DNA from: Paractinoplanes aksuensis
Lineage (GTDB): Bacteria > Actinomycetota > Actinomycetes > Mycobacteriales > Micromonosporaceae
Length of the DNA stretch: 64,000 nt
Assembly: GCF_024137025.1 (NCBI RefSeq)
Contig: NZ_JAMYJR010000015.1
Span: 34,852-98,851, forward strand
Reading direction: 5' to 3'
The position numbers were made by a program, and so were the translations under genes. A model generated the notes under the pieces. The model had not been told where the DNA came from and ran no database searches. It saw only the letters and a list, made by a program, of their open reading frames with translations. Positions 15,197 to 24,174 of this stretch are shown here, one piece after another. Each line of letters begins with the position of its first letter. Within the stretch, counting starts at the first letter, position 1.

Positions 15197-17818
15197 CTAG
15201 CCGCGGTGACTTTCGATGTACGCCTCGATGCGCTCGGCCGGGGCCGGGCGGCCCAGCACGAAACCCTGACCGTAGAGGCAACCGGCCTTGGCCGCGCGTT
15301 CGCACTGCTCGCGCGACTCGAGACCCTTGGCCACGATCTCGAGACCGAGGCGACGGCCCAGGCTGACCACGACGTCGATCACCGCGGGACCGCTGACGGG
15401 TGCGGACTCGGGTGACGCGTTGGCCAGCGACGAGTGCAGCTTGAGCATGTCGACCGGCAGCCGGCGCAGGTGGGACAGCGAGGCCTGGCCCGCGCCGAAG
15501 TCGTCGAGGGCGGCCCGTACGCCGAGTTTGCGCAGCCCGGCCAGGGAGGCCACGACGGCCGGCACATCCTCGGCGATCCAGGCCTCGGCCACCTCGACGA
15601 CCAGGCGTTCCGGGGCCACGCCGTACCGCTGCAGGGTCGAGGCCACCCGGTCGGGGAAACGGGCCGTCAGCAGCTCGCGCGGTGACACGTTGACCGACAG
15701 CCAGAAGCCGTTGTCGCCGCCTGTCCAGGCCGACAGGTGTTTGCAGGCCGCGTCGAGCACCCACTCGTCGAGCTCGGCCGAGATGCCCACGGCCCGGGCG
15801 ATCGGCAGCAGCTCGTGGGGCAGGATCGTGCCGAGCTGCGGGTGCCGCCAGCGCAGCAGCGCCTCGACCCCGACCGGCTGGTCGTCGCGCAGGTCGACCA
15901 CGGGCTGGAAGACCAGGTCGAGCTCGCCCCGGTCGGCCGCGCCGAGCACCTCGCGCTCCAGGTCCATCCGCCGGTTGAGCTGCATCTCGACGTCGGGGTC
16001 GTACCACTCCACCCGGTCCAGGCCGAGCTGGCGGGCCCGGCGGCGGGCCAGGTCGGCGTGCCGCAGCACCGCGTCGGAGTCCTCGCCGCCGGCCAGCTCG
16101 GCCAGCCCGATGCTGGTGTGCAGCTCGACGATCGAGCCGGGCAGCTGCAACGGCTCGGCCACGGCGGCCGTGATCCGGCTGGCCAGCGCGTAGGCCAGCA
16201 CGGCGCCGTCGGCCGTGAGCACGGCGAACTCGTCGCCGCCGAGCCGGGCCGGCAGGTCGCCCGGGCCGAGCAGGCCGCGCAGGCGGCGGCCGACCTCGAT
16301 CAGCACCGCGTCGCCGGTCTCGCGGCCCCGGCTGTCGTTGATCTCGGCCAGGCCGTGCAGGTCGATCACCAGCAGGGTGCCGGGCTGACCGGCGCGGCGG
16401 CGGTGGGCCAGCAGCTCCCGCATCAGCGCCCGCCGGTTGGCCAGGCCGGTGAGCTGGTCGGTGGACGACAGCTTGTGCAGCGTCTTCTCCAGATGCCGGC
16501 GCTCGCCGATGTCGCGCACGTGCACGACCAGGGCCGCCACCTCGGGCACGGAACGCTGGTCGGAGATCGTCGACTCGGTGTCCCGCCACATCTCGGCCCC
16601 GTCCCGCAGCCGGGCCGTGACCAGCGCGGGCGGCCCGTCGGCGCCCTCACCGGCCAGCACCGCGTCGATCACCTCGCGCGCGCCCTCGACGTCGTCGGGG
16701 TGGATCAGCTCGGCGAAGACCCGGCCCACCACCTCGTCGTCGTTCAGCCCGAACAGCCGGGACGCGGCCGGGGACTGCCAGGTGATCCGCAACTGGTCGT
16801 CGAGGACCAGGGTGAGGTCGGTGGCCCCGGCGACCAGCGAGCGGAAGTGGGCCTCGGCCGTCTGCAACTGGCCCGCGTAGCGCCGGATGTCGTGCACCAC
16901 GAGCAGCTCGCGCATGGCCAGCACGGCCACCATCGCGATGCCCAGGATGATGCTGGTCGGGTCGAACGTGTGCACCACGACCAGGTGCCACACCGCGGCC
17001 ACGACGCCGACCGCGGCCGGCACGGCGAGCAGCGGATAGCTGGCCAGATACTGGTCGGGGTGGCGGGGCTCGAGCGGCGCCGGCGGCAGGTCGCGCCGCG
17101 AGCCGCCCTCGGCGGTCAGGGCCAGACCGAGCACGACCGGCAACCCGGCCAGGGCCAGGGCGGCCCCGCCGGTGCCGACGGCGACGGCGCCGAGCCCGGT
17201 CAGCACCAGGATCGCCCCGATGCCGCAGCGGACCGCGGGCCAGCGGGCGAGCCGCCCCCGCAGGATCGCCACCAGCACGATGGCGGCGCCGGTGGCCCCG
17301 ATCGCGATCACCGACAGGGCGCTGGGCCGGGCCACGCCGGCCGGGGTCAGCAGGTAGCCCGCGAAGGCGAGGCTGACGCCCAGACCGAGGCCGTCGAAGG
17401 CGCGCCGGGAATGCACCACCCAGCCCGCGCCGGAACCGGGCAGGAGCAGGGCGCCGATCGCGTAGGAGGCCGCGGCCAGGCCGAAGACGATGGTCACCCA
17501 CACGCCCACGGCCGGCGGCGACAGCCACGTGAGCAGCACCGCGACCACGGCGGCGAACGCGCCCAGGCCGACGAAGCCGGCCCCGCGGCAGGCCACGAAG
17601 GACTGGTCGGCCTGGTGGATCGAGAGCGCTGTCCGTACCAGGTGGAAGCCGGCCCAGAGGCCGCAACCGCCGGCGCCCACGGCCAGCGCGAGCGCGGGCG
17701 GGGTCAGGCCCGCGGAGCCGGTCAGCAGCACCAGGGCCGCGACCACCGGAACGCTCAGCGAGATGGCCCGGCCTCGGGGCCGGGCGGGGTGTGTGCGCGT
17801 GGGGGGCGGCACTGCCAC
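15197..17818 (-). CDS. Membrane PAS-GGDEF-EAL protein with degenerate EAL domain
   Basis: 873 residues from a GTG start with GGGAGGA upstream. Hydrophobic segments fill about residues 20-325, PAS about 328-445, GGDEF about 450-610 (RLGGDEFAVL near 527), EAL about 630-870 (EALLRW near 651). GGDEF looks intact without an RxxD inhibitory site. In EAL, the usual AEG glutamate is lysine (IVAKGLES, about 830), LKID reads LKLH (about 794), and DDFGTGYSS reads DDFGAGQAS. The glutamate coordinates metal or acts in catalysis in characterised EAL enzymes, so phosphodiesterase activity is probably lost and the domain may only bind cyclic di-GMP. Convergent with the LacI gene. Confidence 0.88.
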   Translation of the reverse strand: MAVPPPTRTHPARPRGRAISLSVPVVAALVLLTGSAGLTPPALALAVGAGGCGLWAGFHLVRTALSIHQADQSFVACRGAGFVGLGAFAAVVAVLLTWLSPPAVGVWVTIVFGLAAASYAIGALLLPGSGAGWVVHSRRAFDGLGLGVSLAFAGYLLTPAGVARPSALSVIAIGATGAAIVLVAILRGRLARWPAVRCGIGAILVLTGLGAVAVGTGGAALALAGLPVVLGLALTAEGGSRRDLPPAPLEPRHPDQYLASYPLLAVPAAVGVVAAVWHLVVVHTFDPTSIILGIAMVAVLAMRELLVVHDIRRYAGQLQTAEAHFRSLVAGATDLTLVLDDQLRITWQSPAASRLFGLNDDEVVGRVFAELIHPDDVEGAREVIDAVLAGEGADGPPALVTARLRDGAEMWRDTESTISDQRSVPEVAALVVHVRDIGERRHLEKTLHKLSSTDQLTGLANRRALMRELLAHRRRAGQPGTLLVIDLHGLAEINDSRGRETGDAVLIEVGRRLRGLLGPGDLPARLGGDEFAVLTADGAVLAYALASRITAAVAEPLQLPGSIVELHTSIGLAELAGGEDSDAVLRHADLARRRARQLGLDRVEWYDPDVEMQLNRRMDLEREVLGAADRGELDLVFQPVVDLRDDQPVGVEALLRWRHPQLGTILPHELLPIARAVGISAELDEWVLDAACKHLSAWTGGDNGFWLSVNVSPRELLTARFPDRVASTLQRYGVAPERLVVEVAEAWIAEDVPAVVASLAGLRKLGVRAALDDFGAGQASLSHLRRLPVDMLKLHSSLANASPESAPVSGPAVIDVVVSLGRRLGLEIVAKGLESREQCERAAKAGCLYGQGFVLGRPAPAERIEAYIESHRG

Positions 17819-17952
17819 GTCGACGGATCCTCCCGGATTCTCGTCGGATCAGGAGTTGGAGCGGGGTCTCTGCAGAAGAACGAGCGTCCCTCGAACAGGT
17901 TACGGCTGCGTGTTGCTCCCGCGCACGTCCGGAGCGTCGGCTATGGACTCCC

Positions 17953-18222
17953 TCAGACCGCGCCGCCGGCGACCGAGGGCAGCACCTGCACCTCGGAACC
18001 GGGTGCGACCGGAGTCTCCAGGCCCGCCTGCTCGCCGTCCACAAAGATGTTGACGTAGCGGCGGACGGCGCCGCGCTCGTCGCGGATGCGCCGCGAGAGC
18101 AGTGGCCAGCGCTCGCCGACCTCGGTCAGCACCGCGCCCAGCGTGCCGGCCGTGGTGATCTCGAGCCGGGACTCGCCGCCGGCCTCGGCTCGCAACACCC
18201 CCGGCACCAGCAGCACCGGCAT
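17953..18222 (-). CDS. MoaD/ThiS-family ubiquitin-like sulfur carrier
   Basis: 89 residues with a beta-grasp pattern: GTLGAVLTEVGERWPLLSRRI, VNIFVDGEQ, and C-terminal LPSVAGGAV. Sulfur carriers end in GG, which is adenylated and thiocarboxylated; here AV follows GG, so either two residues are removed first or the protein is not a sulfur carrier. The start overlaps the stop of the BNR-repeat gene (TGATG), so they are co-translated. No MoeB- or CysM-like partner lies in the window. Confidence 0.8.
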   Translation of the reverse strand: MPVLLVPGVLRAEAGGESRLEITTAGTLGAVLTEVGERWPLLSRRIRDERGAVRRYVNIFVDGEQAGLETPVAPGSEVQVLPSVAGGAV

Positions 18223-19307
18223 CAGACGGCCACCGCCCGCACCGACAACACATCGGGCAGATGGGTCACCACGGTCGACCAGCTCTCGCCCTCGTCGTTG
18301 GTGGCGAAGACCTCGCCGGCCCGGGTGCCGAAGTAGACGCCGGCCGGGTCGAGGCGGTCGGCACACATCGCGTCGCGCAGCACGACCGGGTAGTAGGGGC
18401 CGTCGGGCAGACCCACGTGCTGTGGCTGCCAGGTGTCGCCGGCGTCGGTCGAGCGGTAGACGCGGCAGCGCAGCTCGGTGGGGTGGCGCTCGCTGTCGGC
18501 GGTGAGCGGGAAGTTCCACACCGTGCCCGGGCGATGCGGATGGGCCACGATCGGGAAGCCGAAGTCGGAGGGCAGCGTGTCGGCGATGGACTGCCAGCTG
18601 TCGCCGCCGTCGGTGGAGCGATAGACGCCGTGGTGGTTCTGGGCGTAGAGCTGCTCGGGGTCGCCGGCATCCCGGGCCACCCGGTGGACGCACTGGCCGA
18701 ACTCGGGCCACGGGTCGGGGAAGAAATACGCCTTGATGCCCTGGTTGGCCGGGGACCAATTGGCCCCGCCGTCGGCCGAGCGGTAGACCCCACCGGTTGA
18801 CATGGCCACCAGCAGCCGGCGGGGGTCGTCGGGGTGGGGCAGGATGGTATGAATCGCCTGGCCGCCGAAGCCGGCCCCCCACTGCGGGCGGTGCGGGTGC
18901 TCCCACAAGCCGCGGACCAGCTCGAACGAGCGCCCGCCGTCGGCCGAGCGGAACAGCGCGGACGGCTGGGTGCCCGCGTAGACCACCCCGGGCTCGGCCG
19001 CGCTGCCGGGAACGAGTTGCCAGACCCGCTCGACCGCGGCCCCGGCGTCCTCGGGGAAGGCGATGGGGGCGGACTCGGGCTCGTGCCAGGTGGCGCCGAG
19101 GTCGTCGCTGACCGCGACGCTGGGGCCGAAGTGGGAGTTGTCGACGGCGGCCAGCAGGCGGGGCGTGGGGCCGCGGGAATCCACGCCGATCGTGTAGACC
19201 GCCGTTCCGGGGAACAGGGCCGGGCCCACCCGCCAGGACCGGCGTTCGTCGTCGCCGGTCGCCAGGAACAGGCCTTTCTGCGTACCGATCGCGAGAAGCA
19301 CTGTCAT
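18222..19307 (-). CDS. BNR/WD40-like beta-propeller protein
   Basis: 361 residues from the ATG at 19307. At least five repeated blades with Asp-box/BNR motifs are visible (SDDLGATW, RSADGGRSF, RSADGGANW, RSTDGGDSW, RSTDAGDTW, TNDEGESW), as in exo-alpha-sialidases and plant HCF136-type propellers. No signal peptide and no sialidase catalytic arginine triad or FRIP motif could be recognised, so a cytoplasmic scaffold or binding role is more likely than sialidase activity. It is translationally coupled to the MoaD-like gene; this adjacency recurs in actinobacteria as far as I recall, but its purpose is not established. Confidence 0.82.
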   Translation of the reverse strand: MTVLLAIGTQKGLFLATGDDERRSWRVGPALFPGTAVYTIGVDSRGPTPRLLAAVDNSHFGPSVAVSDDLGATWHEPESAPIAFPEDAGAAVERVWQLVPGSAAEPGVVYAGTQPSALFRSADGGRSFELVRGLWEHPHRPQWGAGFGGQAIHTILPHPDDPRRLLVAMSTGGVYRSADGGANWSPANQGIKAYFFPDPWPEFGQCVHRVARDAGDPEQLYAQNHHGVYRSTDGGDSWQSIADTLPSDFGFPIVAHPHRPGTVWNFPLTADSERHPTELRCRVYRSTDAGDTWQPQHVGLPDGPYYPVVLRDAMCADRLDPAGVYFGTRAGEVFATNDEGESWSTVVTHLPDVLSVRAVAV

Positions 19308-19371
19308 GGCCAAGAGTATGCGCGCCGGGTCCGACAGAAAGGCCGCACAACGCGGGTGGGAAGATGAGCAC

Positions 19372-19746
19372 GTGCGTTCGAAACCCCTGCTCCGCGTCCG
19401 CAAGACCGGCGCCCTCATGGTTGCCGCCGTCCTCGCGTTCGTCAGCGGGGTTCCGCTCGCCAGCGTGTCGTGGGCCTGGGCGCTGATCCTGCTGATCCCG
19501 GTCGCCTTCTTCGTCTGGGCCTGGCGGGCCGGCACCGACGTCTACGCCGACCGGTTGCGGGTGCGGGCCCTGTTCGGCAACACCACAGTGCCCTGGCAGC
19601 GGATCACCGAGCTGGCCCCCGATCGCAGCGGCCAGATCTCGGCCCTGCTCGACAACGGCAACGTCATCCGCCTGACCGCCGTCACCACCGACAACCTGCC
19701 CAAGGTGCTGGCGGCCGGCGGGCAGCAGATCGGCCACTCCGACTGA
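19372..19746 (+). CDS. Small membrane PH-like domain protein
   Basis: 124 residues from GTG at 19372, chosen because the peptide then begins with a basic stretch (RSKPLLRVRKTG) followed by two hydrophobic segments at about 12-30 and 35-52. The C-terminal half (DVYADRLRVRALFGNTTVPW, then DNGNVIRLTAV) resembles bacterial PH domains of the DUF2581/bPH type. It is followed 52 bases later by the sugar dehydrogenase gene on the same strand. Role unknown. Confidence 0.7.
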   Translation: MRSKPLLRVRKTGALMVAAVLAFVSGVPLASVSWAWALILLIPVAFFVWAWRAGTDVYADRLRVRALFGNTTVPWQRITELAPDRSGQISALLDNGNVIRLTAVTTDNLPKVLAAGGQQIGHSD

Positions 19747-19798
19747 CTTCCCAGGTGGCCTCGCTACCCTGGGGTGCGTCGAATCTCGAGGAGGTCGA

Positions 19799-20980
19799 GT
19801 GATCGTGCGTTCCCGCCGGGCCCGTGGCGCCACCCTGGTGCTCGCCGCCACGCTGGGGCTCGCCTCGGCCTGCAGCTTCGGCCCGCCCGATCCCGACCAG
19901 CAGGGCGCCCCGCCCAACCTGCCGACCCCGTCGTCCGAGCCGTCCGCGGGGGCCGGCGCCGAGGCCCCGAGCGGCGGCAGCCAAGAGGTGGCGATCACCG
20001 TCCTGGCCAAAGACCTGGACGTGCCGTGGGGCATGGCCTTCCTGCCCGACGGGTCGGGCCTGGTCACCGAGCGCGACACCGGCCGCATCCTCAAGGTCGG
20101 CCCCGAGTCCGACGCCGAGGGGCTCACCGTCACCCAGGTCCACCGGCTGACCGAGTCGAAGGCCTCGGGCGACGGCGGCCTGCTGGGCATCGCGGTCTCC
20201 CCCAAGTACGAGACCGACAAGACCGTTTACGTCTATTACTCCACGGCCACCGACAACCGCGTGGCCAAGCTGACGCTGGGCGGCAAGGTGCAGCCGATCC
20301 TGACCGGCATCCCCCGCTCGCTGGACTTCAACGGCGGCGCGCTCGCCTTCGGCCCCGACGGTTTCCTCTACGCGGGCACCGGCGACGGCACCCCCAAGAG
20401 CACCCAGGCCCAGAACCCGAAGAGCCTGGGCGGCAAGATCCTGCGGATGACCGTGGCCGGCAAGCCCGCCCCCGGCAACCCGGTCGGAACCAGCCTGGTC
20501 TGGAGCTCCGGCCACCGCAACGTCCAGGGCCTGGCCTGGGACAAGACCAAGCGGATGTACGCCAGTGAGAGCGGCCAGACCAAGTCGGGCGAGCTCAACG
20601 TGATCGCCAAGGGCAAGAACTACGGCTGGCCCAAGGCCGACGGCGCCGGGAGCGACGCCAAGCTGACCAATCCGGTGTTCAGCTGGCCGGCGGCCGAGTC
20701 CGGCTGCTCCGGCGTGGCCGTGCTCGAACAGACCGTGGCCAACGCGTGCCTGCTCGGCCAGCGGGTCTACCTGCTCACCGTGACCGGCAACGGCACGGTG
20801 CTGGGCACCCCGCAAGCGGCGCTGACCGGCGAGTACGGGCGGCTGCGGAGCCTGGCCGCCGCGCCCGACGGCTCGCTGTGGGCCGGTACCTCGAACCAGG
20901 AGGACGACGGCGACCCCGGCCCCGACGACGACCGGATCATTCGGCTGGTCTTCTCCGAGGGTGGCGCTGGTCGCAGTTAG
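19799..20980 (+). CDS. PQQ-dependent sugar dehydrogenase-like lipoprotein
   Basis: 393 residues from GTG with GAGGAGG nearby. Signal peptide with lipobox GLASAC near residue 23, then a Pro/Ser/Gly-rich linker and a six-bladed propeller of the soluble glucose/aldose dehydrogenase family: LDVPWGMAFLPDGSGLVTER, GDGGLLGIAVSPKY, YVYYS, NGGALAFGPDGFLYAGTGDG, SSGHRNVQGLAWD and GKNYGWPKADG. The family oxidises aldoses with PQQ; no pqq synthesis genes are present here, so cofactor supply and true substrate are unknown. Located on the outer face of the membrane. Confidence 0.88.
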   Translation: MIVRSRRARGATLVLAATLGLASACSFGPPDPDQQGAPPNLPTPSSEPSAGAGAEAPSGGSQEVAITVLAKDLDVPWGMAFLPDGSGLVTERDTGRILKVGPESDAEGLTVTQVHRLTESKASGDGGLLGIAVSPKYETDKTVYVYYSTATDNRVAKLTLGGKVQPILTGIPRSLDFNGGALAFGPDGFLYAGTGDGTPKSTQAQNPKSLGGKILRMTVAGKPAPGNPVGTSLVWSSGHRNVQGLAWDKTKRMYASESGQTKSGELNVIAKGKNYGWPKADGAGSDAKLTNPVFSWPAAESGCSGVAVLEQTVANACLLGQRVYLLTVTGNGTVLGTPQAALTGEYGRLRSLAAAPDGSLWAGTSNQEDDGDPGPDDDRIIRLVFSEGGAGRS

Positions 20981-21033
20981 GCGTGCCACTGTGGGAGTTT
21001 CACAGGCGACCGGGCAGGGCAGGTGAGCCGCTG

Positions 21034-22593
21034 ATGACCTCGATAACCTCGACGGCGGGCCGCTGGTTCGGCACCGTCCGCCGCAGCCGGTGGACCCGGC
21101 GATCCCTCATCGGCGCGATGATCGGCCTGGTCAGTGTGGCCGGCGCGGTGATCGGCACGATGCTCTTCGCGCACGCCGACGTGGCCGTCGGCCCGTTCCG
21201 GGCCGAGATGTCGATCAGCCCGTCGATCTTCGGCGGCACCGAGGTCGACCTGCCTCCGCTGGGCTCGCTGCACCTCGACAGCCATGACGGCCCGATCCAC
21301 CTCAAGGTCAACCTGGCCGCGCTCGATCAGAACCGCACCGAGGCCCTGATCGACGACCCCACGGCGATCAGTTCGGCCGGTGAGAACGCGGTCGACGACG
21401 TCCGCAACGGCGTGATCCGGCTCGGCGTGCGCACGCTGGGCATCGCGGTGCTCAGCGCCCTGGTGCTGAGCGCGCTGATCTTCCGCAACGTCCGCAAGGT
21501 CGCCATCGCCGGTGTGACCTCGCTGGTGGTGACCGGGGGCAGCCTCGGGCTGGCCGCCAGCACGCTGCGGCCCGACTCGATCGCCGAGCCCCGCTACGAG
21601 GGTCTGCTGGTCAACGCGCCGGCCGTGGTCGGTGACGCGCGCCGGATCGCCGACAACTACGGCCGCTACTCCGAGCAGCTGCAACAGATCGTCAGCAACG
21701 TGAGCCGGCTCTACACGACGGTGTCGTCCCTGCCCGTGTACGAGCCCGAGGCCAACACCACGCGCCTGCTGCACGTCTCCGACCTGCACCTGAGCCCGCA
21801 GGCGTACGGCCTGATCCGCACCGTGGTGCAGACGTTCGAGATCGACGCCGTGATCGACACCGGCGACCTGGTCGACTGGGGCAGCACGGCCGAGACCCAG
21901 TACGCCTCGTCGATCCCCTCGGTCGGCGTCCCTTACATCTGGGTCCGCGGCAACCACGACTCGGCCTCGATCCAGACCGCGGTGGCCCGCCAGCGCAACG
22001 CCGTCGTGCTCGACAACCAGATCACCACGGTCAACGGCCTGACCATCGCCGGCATCGGCGACCCCGAGTTCACCCCCGACAAGAGCGAGACCCCGCCCGC
22101 CGAGAACGCCGACGACCCGGCCCAGTCCCCGCTGCTGCGGGCCGGCGGCCAGCTGGCCGACACGATCCGCGGCTCCGACAAGCCGGTCGACATCGCCTTG
22201 GTCCACGACCCGGCCATGGCCCCGCCACTGTCCGGTGTGGTGCCGCTGGTGCTGGCCGGCCACAAACACCAGCGCGAGGTGAGCCTGCTGCCGGAGCCGG
22301 CGCCGGCCCCGTCGGCCTCCCCCGCCCCGCTGCCCTCGGCCGACGGCGACCAGGCCCGGATCGCCACCCGCCTGATGGTCGAAGGCTCCACCGGTGGCGC
22401 CGGCCTGCGCGGCCTCGAGAAGGAGGAGCCGACGCCGCTGAGCCTGTCGGTCCTCTACTTCGACGAGAATCGGCAGCTCAAGGCGTACGACGACATCCAG
22501 CTGGGCGGCACCGGCCAGTCCAACGTCGAGATGCAGCGCAACGTCGTCGGCGCCGAGGAGCCGTCGCCCAGCCCCTCGGCCTCGCCCAGCTAG
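21034..22593 (+). CDS. Membrane-anchored metallophosphoesterase
   Basis: 519 residues. The ATG at 21034 follows the dehydrogenase gene by 53 bases. A transmembrane segment near 24-46 is followed by an extracytoplasmic portion and two further hydrophobic stretches near 125-175. The calcineurin-like phosphoesterase core has all metal motifs: HVSDLHL (about 247-253), DTGDLVD (about 275), RGNHD (about 304-308) and AGHKH (about 406-410). The C-terminal tail is rich in Pro, Ser and Ala. Substrate unknown. The stop overlaps the gatB stop on the opposite strand. Confidence 0.88.
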   Translation: MTSITSTAGRWFGTVRRSRWTRRSLIGAMIGLVSVAGAVIGTMLFAHADVAVGPFRAEMSISPSIFGGTEVDLPPLGSLHLDSHDGPIHLKVNLAALDQNRTEALIDDPTAISSAGENAVDDVRNGVIRLGVRTLGIAVLSALVLSALIFRNVRKVAIAGVTSLVVTGGSLGLAASTLRPDSIAEPRYEGLLVNAPAVVGDARRIADNYGRYSEQLQQIVSNVSRLYTTVSSLPVYEPEANTTRLLHVSDLHLSPQAYGLIRTVVQTFEIDAVIDTGDLVDWGSTAETQYASSIPSVGVPYIWVRGNHDSASIQTAVARQRNAVVLDNQITTVNGLTIAGIGDPEFTPDKSETPPAENADDPAQSPLLRAGGQLADTIRGSDKPVDIALVHDPAMAPPLSGVVPLVLAGHKHQREVSLLPEPAPAPSASPAPLPSADGDQARIATRLMVEGSTGGAGLRGLEKEEPTPLSLSVLYFDENRQLKAYDDIQLGGTGQSNVEMQRNVVGAEEPSPSPSASPS

Positions 22594-24086
22594 CTGCTCA
22601 GCCGCTCGATGATCAGTTCGCGGACCGTCTTGGCGTCGGCCTGGCCGCGGGTGGTCTTCATGACCGCGCCGACCAGGGCGCCGGCCGCGGCGACCTTGCC
22701 GTCGCGCACCTTGGCCGCGATGTCGGGGTTGGCCGCGATGGCCTCGTCGACCGCGGCGGTCAGCGCGCCGGTGTCGCTGACGACCCCGAGGCCCCGGGCG
22801 CTCATGACGGCGGCCGGGTCGCCCTCGCCCGCGACGACGCCCTCGAGCACCTGACGGGCCAGCTTGTCATTGAGCTTGCCCTCGTCGACCAGCTTCTGCA
22901 GGGCGGCGACCTGGGCCGGGGTGGCGCCGACGGCGGACAGCTCGACGCCGGTCTCGTTGGCCCGGCGGGCCAGCTCGCCCATCCACCACTTGCGGGCGCC
23001 CGCGGGCGAGGAGCCGGCCGCGATCGTCTCTTCGATCAGCTCGACGGCGCCGGCGTTGGCCACCGACTGCATGTCGGTCGCGCTGATGCCCCATTCCTCG
23101 GCCAGCCGGGCCCGCTTGACGCTCGGCCGCTCGGGCAGGGCCGCCTTGAGCTCGGCCACCCAGGCCGGGTCGGGCGCGATCGGCACCAGGTCGGGCTCGG
23201 GGAAGTAGCGGTAGTCGGTCGCCTCTTCCTTCGAGCGGCCGGGCCGGGTGTCGCCGGTCGTCTCTTGGAAGTGGCGCGTCTCCTGGAAGATGCGGACACC
23301 CTCGTCGAGCAGGCCGGACTGCCGGATGATCTCGGAACGGACCGCGCGCTCGACCGAGCGCAGCGAGTTCACGTTCTTGGTCTCGGTGCGGGTGCCCCAC
23401 GCCTCGCCCGGCTTGTTGAGCGAGGTGTTGACGTCGCAGCGCAGCGAGCCCTGCTCCATCCGCACGTCGGACACGCCGAGCGAGCGGATGATGTCGCGCA
23501 GCTCGGCCACGTAGGCCTTGGCCACCTCGGGCGCGAGGGCGCCGATGCCGGGGACCGGCTTGGTGACGATCTCGACCAGGGGGATGCCGGCCCGGTTGTA
23601 GTCGACCAGCGACTCGGTGGCGCCGTGGATGCGCCCGGTCGCGCCGCCGACGTGCAGCGACTTGCCGGTGTCTTCCTCGAGGTGGACCCGCTCGATGCCG
23701 ATGCGGTATTCCTTGCCCTCGACCTCGACGTCGACGTAGCCCTCGACGCACAGCGGCTCGTCGTACTGCGAGGTCTGGAAGTTCTTCGGCATGTCGGGGT
23801 AGAAGTAGTTCTTCCGCGCCATGCGGCACCACGACGCGATGTCGCAGTTGAGGGCGAGCCCGATGCGGATCGTCGCCTCGATCGCGGCCCGGTTGGCCAC
23901 CGGCAGCGCGCCCGGCAGGCCCAGGCAGACCGGGCAGACCTGCGTGTTCGGCTCGCCGCCGAACTCGGTGCGGCAGCCGCAGAACATCTTGGTGGCCGTG
24001 CCCAGCTCGACGTGGGTCTCGAGGCCGATGACCGGCTCGTAACGCGCGACGGCGTCGTCGTATGCGGGCAGCGCGGTGGTGGTCAT
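22590..24086 (-). CDS. gatB: Aspartyl/glutamyl-tRNA amidotransferase subunit B
   Basis: 498 residues from ATG 24086. GatB activates misacylated Glu-tRNA(Gln) or Asp-tRNA(Asn) and accepts ammonia from GatA. Seen: [13 protein letters not shown], the zinc cysteines in MFCGC and [36 protein letters not shown] and the C-terminal tail domain (LDELIAAN-type helix bundle). The ATG is preceded by TATTCT six bases away, suggesting a leaderless transcript. gatB is split from gatCA by an M1 peptidase gene on the other strand. Confidence 0.97.
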   Translation of the reverse strand: MTTTALPAYDDAVARYEPVIGLETHVELGTATKMFCGCRTEFGGEPNTQVCPVCLGLPGALPVANRAAIEATIRIGLALNCDIASWCRMARKNYFYPDMPKNFQTSQYDEPLCVEGYVDVEVEGKEYRIGIERVHLEEDTGKSLHVGGATGRIHGATESLVDYNRAGIPLVEIVTKPVPGIGALAPEVAKAYVAELRDIIRSLGVSDVRMEQGSLRCDVNTSLNKPGEAWGTRTETKNVNSLRSVERAVRSEIIRQSGLLDEGVRIFQETRHFQETTGDTRPGRSKEEATDYRYFPEPDLVPIAPDPAWVAELKAALPERPSVKRARLAEEWGISATDMQSVANAGAVELIEETIAAGSSPAGARKWWMGELARRANETGVELSAVGATPAQVAALQKLVDEGKLNDKLARQVLEGVVAGEGDPAAVMSARGLGVVSDTGALTAAVDEAIAANPDIAAKVRDGKVAAAGALVGAVMKTTRGQADAKTVRELIIERLSS

Positions 24087-24174
24087 GGGACCAGAATAGT
24101 GGGCGCGGCCGACGATATTTCGCTGACCCACAGCCGCCCCCACAGCAGAAGATCATTTCGGTACGGTCCCCGCC
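24087..24174. promoter_or_regulatory. Divergent promoters of gatB and the M1 peptidase
   Basis: On the minus strand TATTCT lies six bases before the gatB ATG; on the plus strand TACGGT lies seven bases before the peptidase ATG. Both fit the actinobacterial -10 consensus at a leaderless distance. No RBS is seen for either gene. Confidence 0.45.

Noticed and set aside
18222..19307. Annotation as a true exo-alpha-sialidase
   Set aside because: Asp-boxes are present but no Arg triad, nucleophile Tyr/Glu pair, FRIP motif or signal peptide could be identified.
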